Source: Sphingobium sp. CAP-1
GTDB lineage: Bacteria > Pseudomonadota > Alphaproteobacteria > Sphingomonadales > Sphingomonadaceae
Reading direction: 5' to 3'
Assembly (NCBI RefSeq): GCF_009720145.1
Contig: NZ_CP046253.1
Coordinates: forward strand, 1 to 64,000
Length of the DNA stretch: 64,000 nt
Shown here piece after piece: positions 16,177-24,817 of this stretch (the stretch's first letter is position 1; each line of letters opens with the position of its first letter). The position numbers were made by a program, and so were the translations under genes. The notes beneath the pieces were generated by a model. It made no database searches. It worked only from the letters and a program-made list of their open reading frames with translations, and was not told where the DNA came from.

Positions 16177-17304
16177 TTAATCCATCCTCGCCAGGGTCCG
16201 GTAGACCTGCGCTACGCTTTGCGACGCGGCATCCCAGGAATAGAGCAGGCTCTCCTGCCGCGCAGCCTGGCCAATCCTGCGTCGCCATGCCGGATCGTCC
16301 GCCAGTGCGGCGAGCAGGGCGACGAAGGCGGCGCTGTCCTCCTGCGGACGAATGAAACCATTTTTGCCATCGTTCAGGATGCTGCGGGCATTTTGCGCAT
16401 CCGCACTGATGACGGGCAGGCCGCAGGCCATCGCTTCGACCAGCACATTGCCGAATGTCTCGGTCAGGCTCATGCTCAGCTTCATGTCGGCGCTGGCGAC
16501 GGCCCGCGCCAGAGCGTCGCCCGACAGGTGTCCGGTCAGGACGCTGCCGTGGAGCGCGGAAAAGGCATCGCCCGCCGGGCCGGCGCCGACCACCAGCGCC
16601 CGGATGCGCGGATTGTGCGCCTGTAACCGGCGGATGATCGCGACGAAGGCGTCGATACCTTTTTCCAGCACCAGCCGACCGAAGAAGAGGATCATGATAT
16701 CGTCGTCGCCGATTCCCTGCGCCCGCCGCCACGCCATGTCGCGCTGCTCCGGCCGGAACAACGCGGCGTCGATACCCCGGCTCCAGACGCTGGCATGATC
16801 GTCGCCGCGCAGCGCCTTGAGTTCCTCGACCAGAATGCGGGTCGGGGCGACCACATGGTCGCAACGGCGATAGAAACGATGGAGATGCGTGTCCAGCAGG
16901 GCGCGCGCCCACCCAAGCCGATAATAGTCGAGATAGGTTTCGAACCGCGTATGCATACTGGCGACGACCGGAATGCCCTGCTTCCGGGCAAAACCGAGCG
17001 CTCGGCTGCCCAATATGTCCGGCGTCGACAGATGCACGATATCGGGTCGGAAGCGCATCATGTCGGCCCGGATCGCCGCTGGCAGGCCGAGCGCCAGTTG
17101 GAACTCGCCGCGCACCGGCAATCGCACCGACGGCACCGGGATCAAGGTGCCGGCCGGTTCGAAGGCGGGGGTAGCGGTGACGGGCGAGTAGACCCGGACT
17201 GAACAGCCGGCTCGTTCTTCCAGATACCGCACCAATATGTTGAGCGCTTGGTTCGCACCCTCGCGCAGATAATTGTAATTGCCGGAAAAGAGCGCGATCC
17301 GCAT
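16177..17304 (-). CDS. GT4-family glycosyltransferase
   Basis: This is a 375-residue GT-B glycosyltransferase. The N-terminal domain begins MRIALFSGNYNYLREGANQ and includes DIVHLSTPDILG. The C-terminal domain shows ILFFGRLVLEKGIDAF and the GT4 sugar-nucleotide motif SLTETFGNVLVEAMACGLPV (Glu-x7-Glu). No signal peptide is present, so it is cytoplasmic or membrane-peripheral. The GtrA-like membrane gene ends 4 bp upstream of its start, and a ferritin-like gene overlaps that one, indicating a three-gene minus-strand operon. It may act in glycolipid or surface polysaccharide synthesis. Donor and acceptor are unknown. Confidence 0.88.
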   Translation of the reverse strand: MRIALFSGNYNYLREGANQALNILVRYLEERAGCSVRVYSPVTATPAFEPAGTLIPVPSVRLPVRGEFQLALGLPAAIRADMMRFRPDIVHLSTPDILGSRALGFARKQGIPVVASMHTRFETYLDYYRLGWARALLDTHLHRFYRRCDHVVAPTRILVEELKALRGDDHASVWSRGIDAALFRPEQRDMAWRRAQGIGDDDIMILFFGRLVLEKGIDAFVAIIRRLQAHNPRIRALVVGAGPAGDAFSALHGSVLTGHLSGDALARAVASADMKLSMSLTETFGNVLVEAMACGLPVISADAQNARSILNDGKNGFIRPQEDSAAFVALLAALADDPAWRRRIGQAARQESLLYSWDAASQSVAQVYRTLARMD

Positions 17305-17307
17305 CGG

Positions 17308-17751
17308 CTAGACCTGGCGAAAGTTGAATGCCGCATTCAACACGAAAACGACCAGGCCGGCGAAGAGGGAGATGATGCTGCGGACCAGCAGATAATGGGT
17401 CGGCGTCAGGGGTAGCAGCAGCGCGTAGAGGCCCATGGTCACAAGCAGCCCAACCCCCGAATTGAGCAGGAAATACAGATAGCCCGATCGGACGCCCCGC
17501 TCCGTGCCGCGAAATATCCAGGCGCGACCGAGCAGATAATGGAGGCTGTTGGCGAGCAGGAAGCCCAGGCCAGCGGCCGGCACCTTCGCGACATGGGCGA
17601 TGTCGACCAAGGCCCAGAGCAGGATCAGCCCCAGGCCGAATACGCTGCAACTGACGACCGTGTTACGCGCCAGCATCGCCCCGATACGCTGCGAGAACAG
17701 CCGGCCCAGCAGGCCGTCGACCCGCTGTTCGGTGTCGGACGCGGCGCTCAT
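17308..17751 (-). CDS. GtrA-like integral membrane protein
   Basis: This 147-residue protein starts at ATG 17751, which overlaps the stop of the upstream ferritin-like gene (ATGA). Four hydrophobic segments are visible: NTVVSCSVFGLGLILLWALV, AAGLGFLLANSLHYLLG, YFLLNSGVGLLVTMGLYALL and SIISLFAGLVVFVLNAAF. This is the GtrA/DPMS-TM pattern, and the ANSLHYLLGRAWIF segment fits the family. GtrA proteins are linked to lipid-linked sugar translocation or anchoring of glycosyltransferases. The adjacent GT4 gene supports a joint role. Confidence 0.8.
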   Translation of the reverse strand: MSAASDTEQRVDGLLGRLFSQRIGAMLARNTVVSCSVFGLGLILLWALVDIAHVAKVPAAGLGFLLANSLHYLLGRAWIFRGTERGVRSGYLYFLLNSGVGLLVTMGLYALLLPLTPTHYLLVRSIISLFAGLVVFVLNAAFNFRQV

Positions 17752-18440
17752 CCGCCGATCGGGACCGGCATGGACGGTTCGGTGCCGCTGGTTTGGACTT
17801 CGCCGGCATCCGCCCAATCCGTGCGCCGCCGGGTCCAGGGATAGAGGAAGAGAAAGGGCAGTTTCAGAAACAACAACTCTGCATGGACGAAGCTGTCGAC
17901 CGCCCGTTCCCACCAGCGCGGTTCACGCCTGGCATGGGTGTGCAGCCAGTCGTCATAGGGTGCCCAATGGCTCGGCTCATCCCTGCGGATGATGGTGAAG
18001 ATCCGGGTCAGCACCGGGTCGGATCGCACGAGGGGGCTGGCCAGCAATGTCTCGACCTGACGATAGCCGCGCTGCTCGGTCAGCGAAATGACCCGGCACA
18101 GCCGTTCGAATAATTCGTCCCGATCGACGACGGTCTGTGTGTCGAGGTTGGTGATCGACGTGCCGAACATGATCTCGACGAAACGATCGATATGGCCGAA
18201 CGTGCGGTCGACGGACAGCGGCATTACGCCGCGCCGCTCGAACCAGCGACGGAACATCATATAATGTTTGCGCTCGTCGGCACGGTGCTGCTCGATGCGC
18301 GCGATCAGGTCGATATCGTCCGGCGACCGCTTGCGGATCGCCTCGATCACCCGGTCGATCGCGGTATAGCCCCGATGTTCATTATAGATGTAGATGCTGC
18401 CCAGAACGTCGAGATATCTGCGTCTGAACCAGTCCGGCAT
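17748..18440 (-). CDS. Ferritin-like (diiron-type) protein
   Basis: This 230-residue protein is read from ATG 18440, which has GGAGG (complement of 18446-18450) five bases upstream. An ATG 48 bases further up has no clear ribosome site. Possible diiron ligands are the Glu of YNEHRGY, the ExxH-type IEQHRADERKHY near residues 58-70, and RRDEPSHW near 160. This pattern fits ferritin-like/rubrerythrin-type four-helix proteins. A hydrophobic stretch (LLFLKLPFLFLYPW) near the C terminus may be membrane-associated. The gene overlaps the GtrA-like gene. Its role beside glycosyltransferases is unclear; oxidation or hydroxylation of a lipid or sugar is possible. Confidence 0.7.
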   Translation of the reverse strand: MPDWFRRRYLDVLGSIYIYNEHRGYTAIDRVIEAIRKRSPDDIDLIARIEQHRADERKHYMMFRRWFERRGVMPLSVDRTFGHIDRFVEIMFGTSITNLDTQTVVDRDELFERLCRVISLTEQRGYRQVETLLASPLVRSDPVLTRIFTIIRRDEPSHWAPYDDWLHTHARREPRWWERAVDSFVHAELLFLKLPFLFLYPWTRRRTDWADAGEVQTSGTEPSMPVPIGG

Positions 18441-18553
18441 GTCAGCCTCCAAGCGCGCCCGAATTTCGGGGCGGTCGCAGCCTAGCATATATTTCCAGCA
18501 GCAACGAAGCGATTGGGAGGGGCGGAGATTTTTTGCCCCTGTCGCGTGAAGGG

Positions 18554-19774
18554 TCAGGTCGCGATGGCGGCCGCGCGTGTCATTTCGACAGCCTCGGCCG
18601 GCATGTAGAAATGCACCTGGGCCTTTCCTCGCTGCTTTGATCGATAAAGTGCGGCATCGGCATGGCCGACCAGTTGTTCCAGATCGACGCCATGTTCGGG
18701 CGCCAGTGCGATGCCGATGCTGACCGTTACGCGCATGTCGATGCCGTCGATGCTATAGGGGTCGCTCAGTTGCCGGATGACCCGGCGTGCCAGCAACTCC
18801 GCCTGGTCGGGATGCTGCACCTGCGCCTGGAGGAGAAGGAATTCGTCTCCTCCCAGCCGGCAGGCCAGATCTTCGGTTCGTATCGCGGCGTGCAGGCGCC
18901 GCGCGACCTCCACCAGCATCTGGTCGCCGGCGGGATGGCCATGGCGATCGTTGATCGCCTTGAATCCGTCCAGATCGAGATAATGGATCGCGACCTGATT
19001 GCCGGCCCGCGCATTCTTGATGCTGGCCTGAAAGGCTTCGCGCAGCAGCAGGCGGTTGGCCATGCCTGTCAGCGGATCGAAACGGGCCAGCTTGGCCAGA
19101 TCATATTTGGTGGTCAGATGTTCGACCGAGGAGGCGTAGAGATGGCGCACCGAGCCAAGGCTCATCGCCATCACTGCCAGCAGCAGCAGCGCTTCGAACG
19201 CGAAAAATTCGGCATGGAGCGGTTCGTCATTGTGGCTGGCGGCATGGAGCGTCATCGCGGCGGCGGTCGGGATGACCGAGAGAATGAGGCCGATCAGGCA
19301 CAGCCGCGGGCGGCAGGCATTGCGTGACACGATGCCCGCGCCGAAGGTGAAGATCAGGCTGACGGGCGCGATATGGGTCAGCGGCTGATGCGCCATCAGC
19401 ACCCGGATATTGAGCGCCGCCAGCAACAGCGCGAACATGTAGGTGAGCATCGCATAGCGCCATTCCCATTGGCGTAGTCGCCCTATGGGTTGAAAGCCGC
19501 CGCCGGCCCCATGGTAGCGCCGGATCAACAGCAGTCGGGCGCCCGTCACCAGCATTGCGCTGCCGGTCAATATGGCAATCGCATTATCCTGCCATTTCAC
19601 ATAGATGAGCAGGCCAACCATCATGTAGAGAAGGCCAAAGCCCAGGATCGGCATGGCCATGGTGAAGAGAGAGGAGACGAAGTCGCGATAGACCGCTTCG
19701 GGAAGCATGGCGCTCTCCGCCCGGCTGAACGGCGAAGGTGCGACCGATGCCATGTTTTTCTGTATTCTCTCCAT
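18554..19774 (-). CDS. Membrane-anchored GGDEF diguanylate cyclase
   Basis: This is a 406-residue protein. The N-terminal half (about residues 30-220) holds roughly six hydrophobic segments forming a membrane sensor. A GGDEF domain follows, starting at LARFDPLTGMANRLLL, with the intact active-site motif RLGGDEFLLL near residue 307. It should make cyclic di-GMP from two GTP. A GGAGGGG ribosome site precedes ATG 19774. No EAL domain is present. No inhibitory-site RxxD is evident immediately before the GGDEF motif. It is transcribed toward the ferritin/GtrA/GT operon but with a 113-bp gap. Confidence 0.9.
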   Translation of the reverse strand: MERIQKNMASVAPSPFSRAESAMLPEAVYRDFVSSLFTMAMPILGFGLLYMMVGLLIYVKWQDNAIAILTGSAMLVTGARLLLIRRYHGAGGGFQPIGRLRQWEWRYAMLTYMFALLLAALNIRVLMAHQPLTHIAPVSLIFTFGAGIVSRNACRPRLCLIGLILSVIPTAAAMTLHAASHNDEPLHAEFFAFEALLLLAVMAMSLGSVRHLYASSVEHLTTKYDLAKLARFDPLTGMANRLLLREAFQASIKNARAGNQVAIHYLDLDGFKAINDRHGHPAGDQMLVEVARRLHAAIRTEDLACRLGGDEFLLLQAQVQHPDQAELLARRVIRQLSDPYSIDGIDMRVTVSIGIALAPEHGVDLEQLVGHADAALYRSKQRGKAQVHFYMPAEAVEMTRAAAIAT

Positions 19775-19919
19775 TTGTCACCCCTCCGCGAAGAAGGTTA
19801 ACGCCACCCTACCGGCGCGACGAACCGATGCGCCGCGCGGCGGAGCCGAACCATCGGTGGATTTCACTTGTCGCGGGATTAACAGCTTCTAGAATATCGA
19901 CAGTCACAGGGGATCATCG

Positions 19920-20909
19920 ATGGGCATTTTGGACTTTCTTTCTAAGCAGTTCGTCGATGTCATCGATTGGGTCGAAGAACCTGGCCAGCTTGGCTGGCGC
20001 GTGCCGCTGGCTGATCGCGAAATCCAGAATGGTGCGCAACTGACGGTGCGGGAGGGGCAGGTCGCCGCCTTCTTCAATGAAGGACGGATCGCCGACATGT
20101 TCGCGCCCGGCCTCTACACGCTGGATACCGCCACGCTGCCGCTGCTGACGGCCCTGATGAATTGGGACAAGGGTTTCAAATCGCCCTTCAAGTCGGATGT
20201 CTATTTCTTCTCGGAGAAGGAACAGATCGGCCTGAAATGGGGAACGGCGCAGCCGGTGACGCTGCGTGATCCCGAACTGGGGCCGCTGCGCGTCCGCGCC
20301 TTTGGTAGCTACAGCTTCCGCATCAGGGACGTAGCCCCCTTCGCCTCGCGGGTCATGGGGACGCTGGGCGAAGTCAAGGTCGCCGATCTGGAGCCGCAAT
20401 TGCGCGCCGCGATCCAGACCGCGCTCGCCACCGGCGTTGCGGGCGGCGGCACCGCCTTTCTCGATCTGGCCGCCAGTCAGAGCGCCCTGTCCGACGCGCT
20501 GAAGGCCGCCGTCACGCCGGCCTTCGCCCAATGGGGTTTGTCGGTCGAAAGCTTCTTTGTCGAAAGCCTGTCGCTGCCCGAAGAGGTGCAGAAGCATCTG
20601 GACAAGGCCAGTTCGATGCGGGTGCTGGGCGATCTCGATCGCTATGCCAAGTTCCAGGCGGCCGAGGCGATCGAAACAGCAGCGGCGCAATCGGGCGGGG
20701 TGGCTGGCGTCGGTGCAGGCGCGGCGGCTGGCCTGGCCATTGGGCAGGCCATGGCCGGCGCGCTGGGTGGAAGCGGGAGTGCGCCCGCCGCGCCTGTCGA
20801 GGACGCCTTCGCCCTGATTGAAAAGCTGCACAAGTTGCTGGAAATGGGAGCGCTGACCCAGGTGGAGTTCGACGCCAAGAAAGCCGAATTGCTGGGCCGC
20901 ATCCGCTAA
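19920..20909 (+). CDS. SPFH/YdjI-type 'virion core' protein with C-terminal SHOCT motif
   Basis: This 329-residue protein opens with MGILDFLSKQFVDVIDWVEE. It has an SPFH-like core (LTVREGQVAAFFNEGRIADMFAPG near residue 40 and a basic and beta-rich segment to about 230). A Gly/Ala-rich linker (GVGAGAAAGLAIGQAMAGALGG) follows, then a SHOCT-type helix pair at the end (LHKLLEMGALTQVEFDAKK). This matches the YdjI family, membrane-associated proteins linked in other bacteria to PspA-type envelope stress systems. It heads an eight-gene operon with two DUF4178 proteins, DUF350 and aminopropyl-transfer enzymes. No PspA homologue is present. Confidence 0.8.
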   Translation: MGILDFLSKQFVDVIDWVEEPGQLGWRVPLADREIQNGAQLTVREGQVAAFFNEGRIADMFAPGLYTLDTATLPLLTALMNWDKGFKSPFKSDVYFFSEKEQIGLKWGTAQPVTLRDPELGPLRVRAFGSYSFRIRDVAPFASRVMGTLGEVKVADLEPQLRAAIQTALATGVAGGGTAFLDLAASQSALSDALKAAVTPAFAQWGLSVESFFVESLSLPEEVQKHLDKASSMRVLGDLDRYAKFQAAEAIETAAAQSGGVAGVGAGAAAGLAIGQAMAGALGGSGSAPAAPVEDAFALIEKLHKLLEMGALTQVEFDAKKAELLGRIR

Positions 20910-20916
20910 ACGCCCG

Positions 20917-21588
20917 ATGCAGTCCGTCGCCTGTCCCACTTGCGGCGCGGAAGTCTCGTTCCGCTCGCCCGCGCTGCCTGTCCGGGTGTGCGACTATTGT
21001 CGCACGCTGGTCGTGCGCTATAGCCAGAGCGCGCAAGCGATGGGCGAGGCGGCGGTGCTGCCCTTCGACATCAGCCCGATCCAGATCGGTACCGAAGGGC
21101 ATTGCTTCGACCAGTCTTTCCAGATCATTGGCCGGGTGCGCTGGGGCTGGACCGATGGCGCCTGGAATGAATGGCTGATGCTGCTGGCGGACGGCAGCCA
21201 TGCCTGGCTGGGGGAGGCGATGGGCCAGTTCATGGCATTGCGGGAAGTGGAACTGGGGGGCTCGCAGGCCCGTGTCCTCCGCCGCCTCATGAACGGCACC
21301 AACGTCCTGCCCGGCGAAAGCGGCACGATCGCGGGCCACAACTATGAAGTCGCCGACATTCGCACTATCCATTGCCTGGGCTGCGAGGGTGAATTGCCCT
21401 TCACCGCACCGTCCGGCTGGGAAGCGCTGAGCGTCGATTTCCGCAACGCCGACGGCCGCTGCGCCTCTTTTCAGAAGGATGCCCATGGCCCGACCCTCTA
21501 TGTCGGCCATTATGTGACGCTGACGGCGCTGGAGCCGCGACACCTGCGGCCTCTGCCCGGCTGGAGCCTGCCCGTTTATGCCGGCTGA
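20917..21588 (+). CDS. Zinc-ribbon DUF4178 protein
   Basis: This 223-residue protein starts 7 bp after the SPFH gene. The N terminus has a four-Cys zinc ribbon (CPTCG at residues 6-10 and CDYC near 28-31), followed by a beta-rich domain with WTDGAWNEWLMLLADGSHAWLGEA and GELPF, matching DUF4178. A further Cys pair occurs in IHCLGCEGELP. No membrane segment is visible. It overlaps the next gene, a longer DUF4178 paralogue, by 11 bases. The function is unknown; association with SPFH and spermidine-synthase-like genes suggests a membrane-surface assembly. Confidence 0.78.
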   Translation: MQSVACPTCGAEVSFRSPALPVRVCDYCRTLVVRYSQSAQAMGEAAVLPFDISPIQIGTEGHCFDQSFQIIGRVRWGWTDGAWNEWLMLLADGSHAWLGEAMGQFMALREVELGGSQARVLRRLMNGTNVLPGESGTIAGHNYEVADIRTIHCLGCEGELPFTAPSGWEALSVDFRNADGRCASFQKDAHGPTLYVGHYVTLTALEPRHLRPLPGWSLPVYAG

Positions 21589-22921
21589 GGACAGCAGCGT
21601 TCGCACCCTGTCTTGCCCGGCCTGCGGCGGGACCATCGCCATGCGTGCGGCGGGCTATACGGTCACGCTTGCCTGCGAATATTGCGGCACGCTGATCGAT
21701 GCGACCGATCCCGATGCGCGGATCATCACCCGCTATCAGGAAATGCAGGCGTCGCTGGCGATCCCGCTCGGCACGCGCGGCACGCTGCGCGGGGTGGAAT
21801 GGGAAGCGATCGGCTGGTTGCAACGGTCGGACGGCTGGGCGATCTGGGACGAATATCTGCTGTTCAATCCCTATGCCGGCTATCGCTGGCTGATCGCGCA
21901 AAACGGCCAATGGAGCCTGGGGCTGATGCTGACCGTCATGCCGCGGCGCGACGGCGGCGACCAGATCTACAAAGGCCGTCGCTTCAACAGCTTCTACAGC
22001 GGCAACACCGCTCGCGTGAACCGCGTCGCCGGCGAATTTTACTGGCGGGTCAAGATTGGCGAGGAGGTGCGCGCCAGCGACTATGTCCGCCCCGGCCATA
22101 TGCTCAGTCTGGAGCAGGACGATCGCGAGACGAGCTGGACGATCAGCGAATTCCTGACCGGACGGGAAATTAGGGCGGCGTTCGATGTCGATCCGCCGCC
22201 GGGCTGGTTGCCGGGGATGACGCCGCTGGCGCACCAGCCGTCCCCCTATGCGCGGCGCCTGAAAAGCTGGTGGCCGGTTGCTGCACTGGCCGTCGTCGCG
22301 CTGCTGCTGTTGCTTTCGCTGTTCGGCCGGACGATGCAGCCGCAAAGTTTTGGCTTTCAGGTTACGCCCGATGGTCCCTCCATATCGCAGACCTTCGGCC
22401 CGATCGTCCTGCCGCTAGGACGGCAGGCGATGACCGTGGAGACGCTGACCTCCAATGTCGAACAGGGGTGGGTCGACATTGACGTGTCCTTCGTCAATCG
22501 CAAGACGCAGGACAGCTATGACGCTTACGCCCTCAACGAACATTATTCCGGGCGAGACAGCGACGGCTACTGGTCGGAAGGATCGCGCTCACAGACGTTG
22601 AAGGTCGCCAGCCTGCCCGCAGGCACCTATGATCTGGTGGTCGATGCGCAGGCGCATCATTGGGGCAGTAGCGGCAACTGGGCCTGGGATTCGTCGAGCA
22701 GCACCTATAGGACCGAAGGCCTGCCACCCGTCGATGTCAGCCTGTCCGTTGCTCGCGGCGCGCGTTTCGCGTCCAATTTCTGGCTGGCGGTGTTGTTGAT
22801 CCTGGTGCCGCCCGTGTTGATGCTGGTGCTGCATATCATGTTCGACAATGCCCGGTTGGCGCAGAAGGACGGCGCGACCGCCGACGGCGACGACTGGTTG
22901 CGGGGGCTGGAAACGCCATGA
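21578..22921 (+). CDS. Zinc-ribbon DUF4178 protein with membrane segments
   Basis: This is a 447-residue protein. A zinc ribbon (CPACG and CEYCG, about residues 13-40) and a DUF4178 domain (DGWAIWDEYLLFNPYAGYRWL) lie in the first 220 residues. A transmembrane segment follows (WWPVAALAVVALLLLLSLFG, about 230-250), then a beta-rich domain expected outside the membrane, a second hydrophobic helix (FWLAVLLILVPPVLMLVLHI) and a short cytoplasmic tail. The layout suggests a cytoplasmic ribbon/DUF4178 part linked to a periplasmic sensor-like domain. The stop overlaps the next small gene in ATGA. The function is unknown. Confidence 0.78.
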   Translation: MPAEDSSVRTLSCPACGGTIAMRAAGYTVTLACEYCGTLIDATDPDARIITRYQEMQASLAIPLGTRGTLRGVEWEAIGWLQRSDGWAIWDEYLLFNPYAGYRWLIAQNGQWSLGLMLTVMPRRDGGDQIYKGRRFNSFYSGNTARVNRVAGEFYWRVKIGEEVRASDYVRPGHMLSLEQDDRETSWTISEFLTGREIRAAFDVDPPPGWLPGMTPLAHQPSPYARRLKSWWPVAALAVVALLLLLSLFGRTMQPQSFGFQVTPDGPSISQTFGPIVLPLGRQAMTVETLTSNVEQGWVDIDVSFVNRKTQDSYDAYALNEHYSGRDSDGYWSEGSRSQTLKVASLPAGTYDLVVDAQAHHWGSSGNWAWDSSSSTYRTEGLPPVDVSLSVARGARFASNFWLAVLLILVPPVLMLVLHIMFDNARLAQKDGATADGDDWLRGLETP

Positions 22922-23064
22922 GCGGCAGCCGCTTCCTCTACGCCCTCTGGTGTCTGGGCGTGATCGCCCTGTATCTGGCCGCCGCGTCGCAGGGCTATTC
23001 GCCCTTCGCCGATGGCGGACGAACGGCTGGCGCTGCCCGCGCTTATGGTCCCACGCATAAATAG
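22918..23064 (+). CDS. 48-residue small membrane protein in the SPFH/DUF350 operon
   Basis: ATG 22918 overlaps the DUF4178 stop (ATGA), and the frame ends at TAG 23064. The peptide starts MSGSRFLYALWCLGVIALYL, giving one transmembrane helix with a short polar tail rich in Gly, Ala and Tyr. The stop codon overlaps the AGGAG that serves DUF350, so the gene fits the operon with no spare sequence. No family is recognised. Tight overlap on both sides supports that it is real. Confidence 0.65.
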   Translation: MSGSRFLYALWCLGVIALYLAAASQGYSPFADGGRTAGAARAYGPTHK

Positions 23065-23073
23065 GAGACGTTC

Positions 23074-23286
23074 ATGGTCACCTCGCTTCCGACTTTGCTC
23101 AATTCGCTCCTCTATGCCGGGGTCGGCATTCTGGTGTTCGTGATCGGCTTCGTCATTCTCGACCTGCTGACACCGGGCAAGCTGTGGGAGGAGATACGCG
23201 ACAAGCAGAATATCGCCGTCGCCCAGTTCGCGGGGGCCATCGCCATTGCGCTGGGGATCATCGTCGCCGCCGCGATTCATGGCTGA
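23074..23286 (+). CDS. DUF350 membrane protein
   Basis: This 70-residue protein has two hydrophobic helices (LLYAGVGILVFVIGFVILDL and AVAQFAGAIAIALGIIVAAA) joined by LTPGKLWEEIRDKQN. It matches DUF350 (YjfL-like), where full-length proteins often contain two such units; this is a single unit. AGGAG at 23063-23067 precedes ATG 23074. Its last codons overlap the start of the spermidine-synthase-like gene (ATGGCTGA). DUF350 proteins recur next to DUF4178 and aminopropyltransferase-like genes; their biochemical role is not established. Confidence 0.82.
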   Translation: MVTSLPTLLNSLLYAGVGILVFVIGFVILDLLTPGKLWEEIRDKQNIAVAQFAGAIAIALGIIVAAAIHG

Positions 23287-24817
23287 TACGCCATTGCCCC
23301 CGACCGAGCGGAGGCGCACCGCGCTGGTCGGGCTGTTGCTGGCCAGCGTGTTCGCGGTCGCGACCTGTGGCCTCATCTACGAACTGCTTGCCGGCACGAT
23401 CGCCAGCTATCTGCTGGGCGACAGCGTCACCCAGTTTTCGACCATCATCGGCACCTATCTCTTCGCCATGGGGGTGGGGAGCTGGTGTTCGCGCTATGTG
23501 AAGCGCGACGAGCTGCGCCTGTTCATCCGGGTGGAGATATTGGTTGCGCTGCTAGGCGGATGGTCGGCGGCGGCCCTGTTCCTGCTGTTCCCACTGGTCG
23601 AACAGTTTCGGCCGATCCTTTATCTGCTGGTTTTCGTGATCGGCCTCCTCGTCGGGCTGGAGATACCGCTGTTGATGCGTATCCTGCGCGACCGTTTCGA
23701 TTTCAGCGAGACGGTGTCGAACGTCCTGACTTTCGATTATGTCGGCGCGCTGGCGGCGTCCTTGCTGTTCCCGCTGCTGCTGGTGCCACATCTGGGGCTG
23801 ATCCGCACCGGCCTGATGTTCGGGCTGCTCAATGCCGGGGTGGCCTTGTTGCTGTTGCTGCTGGTGCCTGCGCGCGCCAGCCTGATGCGCGAACGCATCC
23901 TGGCCCTGATCGTCATCGCCAGCCTGATCGCCGGCTTTCTGCTCGCCGATCGCATCCAGCGCTGGTCGGAAATCGCGGCCTATGGGGAACGCGTCATCTA
24001 TGCGACCTCCAGCCCCTATCAGCGGCTGGTGCTGACCCGCCATGACGACGATATCCGGCTCTACCTCAACGGCAATCTGCAATTCTCCTCGCGCGACGAA
24101 TATCGCTATCATGAAGCGCTGGTGCATCCGGCGATGGGCCGGGTCGCCCGCCCTGCCAATGTGCTGATCCTGGGCGGTGGCGATGGGCTGGCCGCGCGGG
24201 AGGTGTTTCGCCACCCTGATGTGCGCAGCGTCACGCTGGTCGATCTCGATCCGGCGATGACGCGCCTGTTCAGCGATACCGGCCTGCTGACATCGCTCAA
24301 CCATGGCGCATTGACCGATCGGCGGATGCATGTCGTCAATGCCGACGCCTTCCGCTGGGTGCGCGAAACGACGGCGCGCTTCGATGTCATCATCGTGGAT
24401 TTCCCCGATCCTGTCGATTTCTCGGTGGGCAAACTCTATACTGAAAGCTTCTACCGCATGTTGCGCCCGCGTCTCGCACCGGGTGGTATGGCAGTGATCC
24501 AGAGTACATCGCCGCTGGTCGCGCCGGCCGCTTTCTGGACGGTGGCGCACACGTTGGAAGCCGTCGGTTTTCACACCCGACCCTATCATGTCTATGTGCC
24601 CAGCTTCGGCGAATGGGGTTTCATCCTCGCCGGACTGGCCGATCCGGGCGTCGCGTCGCGCCTGTTGCCGGGTAATCGCTTCCTGTCGGACATGACGGCC
24701 AGACAGGCCCAGTTCTTCCCGCCCGACATGGCACGCCGCCCGGTGCCGGTGAACCGCCTCGATAACCAGGCGCTGGTGCGCAGCTTTGCCGAGGAATGGG
24801 CGCGCTATGAAGGCTGA
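23279..24817 (+). CDS. Membrane-fused spermidine synthase-like aminopropyltransferase
   Basis: This is a 512-residue protein. The first about 215 residues contain some seven hydrophobic segments. The remainder is a class-I methyltransferase-fold spermidine synthase domain with DEYRYHEALVHPAMG, LILGGGDGLAAREV (about 297-310), VTLVDLDPAM and DVIIVDFPDPVDFSVGKLY. These match positions that bind decarboxylated SAM and amine in SpeE. The acceptor need not be putrescine. Linkage to SpeD at the end of the operon supplies the aminopropyl donor. ATG 23279 overlaps the DUF350 stop. It is probably an inner-membrane enzyme modifying a polyamine-like or lipid-linked amine. Confidence 0.85.
   Translation: MADTPLPPTERRRTALVGLLLASVFAVATCGLIYELLAGTIASYLLGDSVTQFSTIIGTYLFAMGVGSWCSRYVKRDELRLFIRVEILVALLGGWSAAALFLLFPLVEQFRPILYLLVFVIGLLVGLEIPLLMRILRDRFDFSETVSNVLTFDYVGALAASLLFPLLLVPHLGLIRTGLMFGLLNAGVALLLLLLVPARASLMRERILALIVIASLIAGFLLADRIQRWSEIAAYGERVIYATSSPYQRLVLTRHDDDIRLYLNGNLQFSSRDEYRYHEALVHPAMGRVARPANVLILGGGDGLAAREVFRHPDVRSVTLVDLDPAMTRLFSDTGLLTSLNHGALTDRRMHVVNADAFRWVRETTARFDVIIVDFPDPVDFSVGKLYTESFYRMLRPRLAPGGMAVIQSTSPLVAPAAFWTVAHTLEAVGFHTRPYHVYVPSFGEWGFILAGLADPGVASRLLPGNRFLSDMTARQAQFFPPDMARRPVPVNRLDNQALVRSFAEEWARYEG

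Noticed and set aside
15686..17650. 654-aa open frame on the minus strand
   Set aside because: It runs across the thioesterase, glycosyltransferase and GtrA genes in a wrong frame; Arg/Gly-rich without domains.
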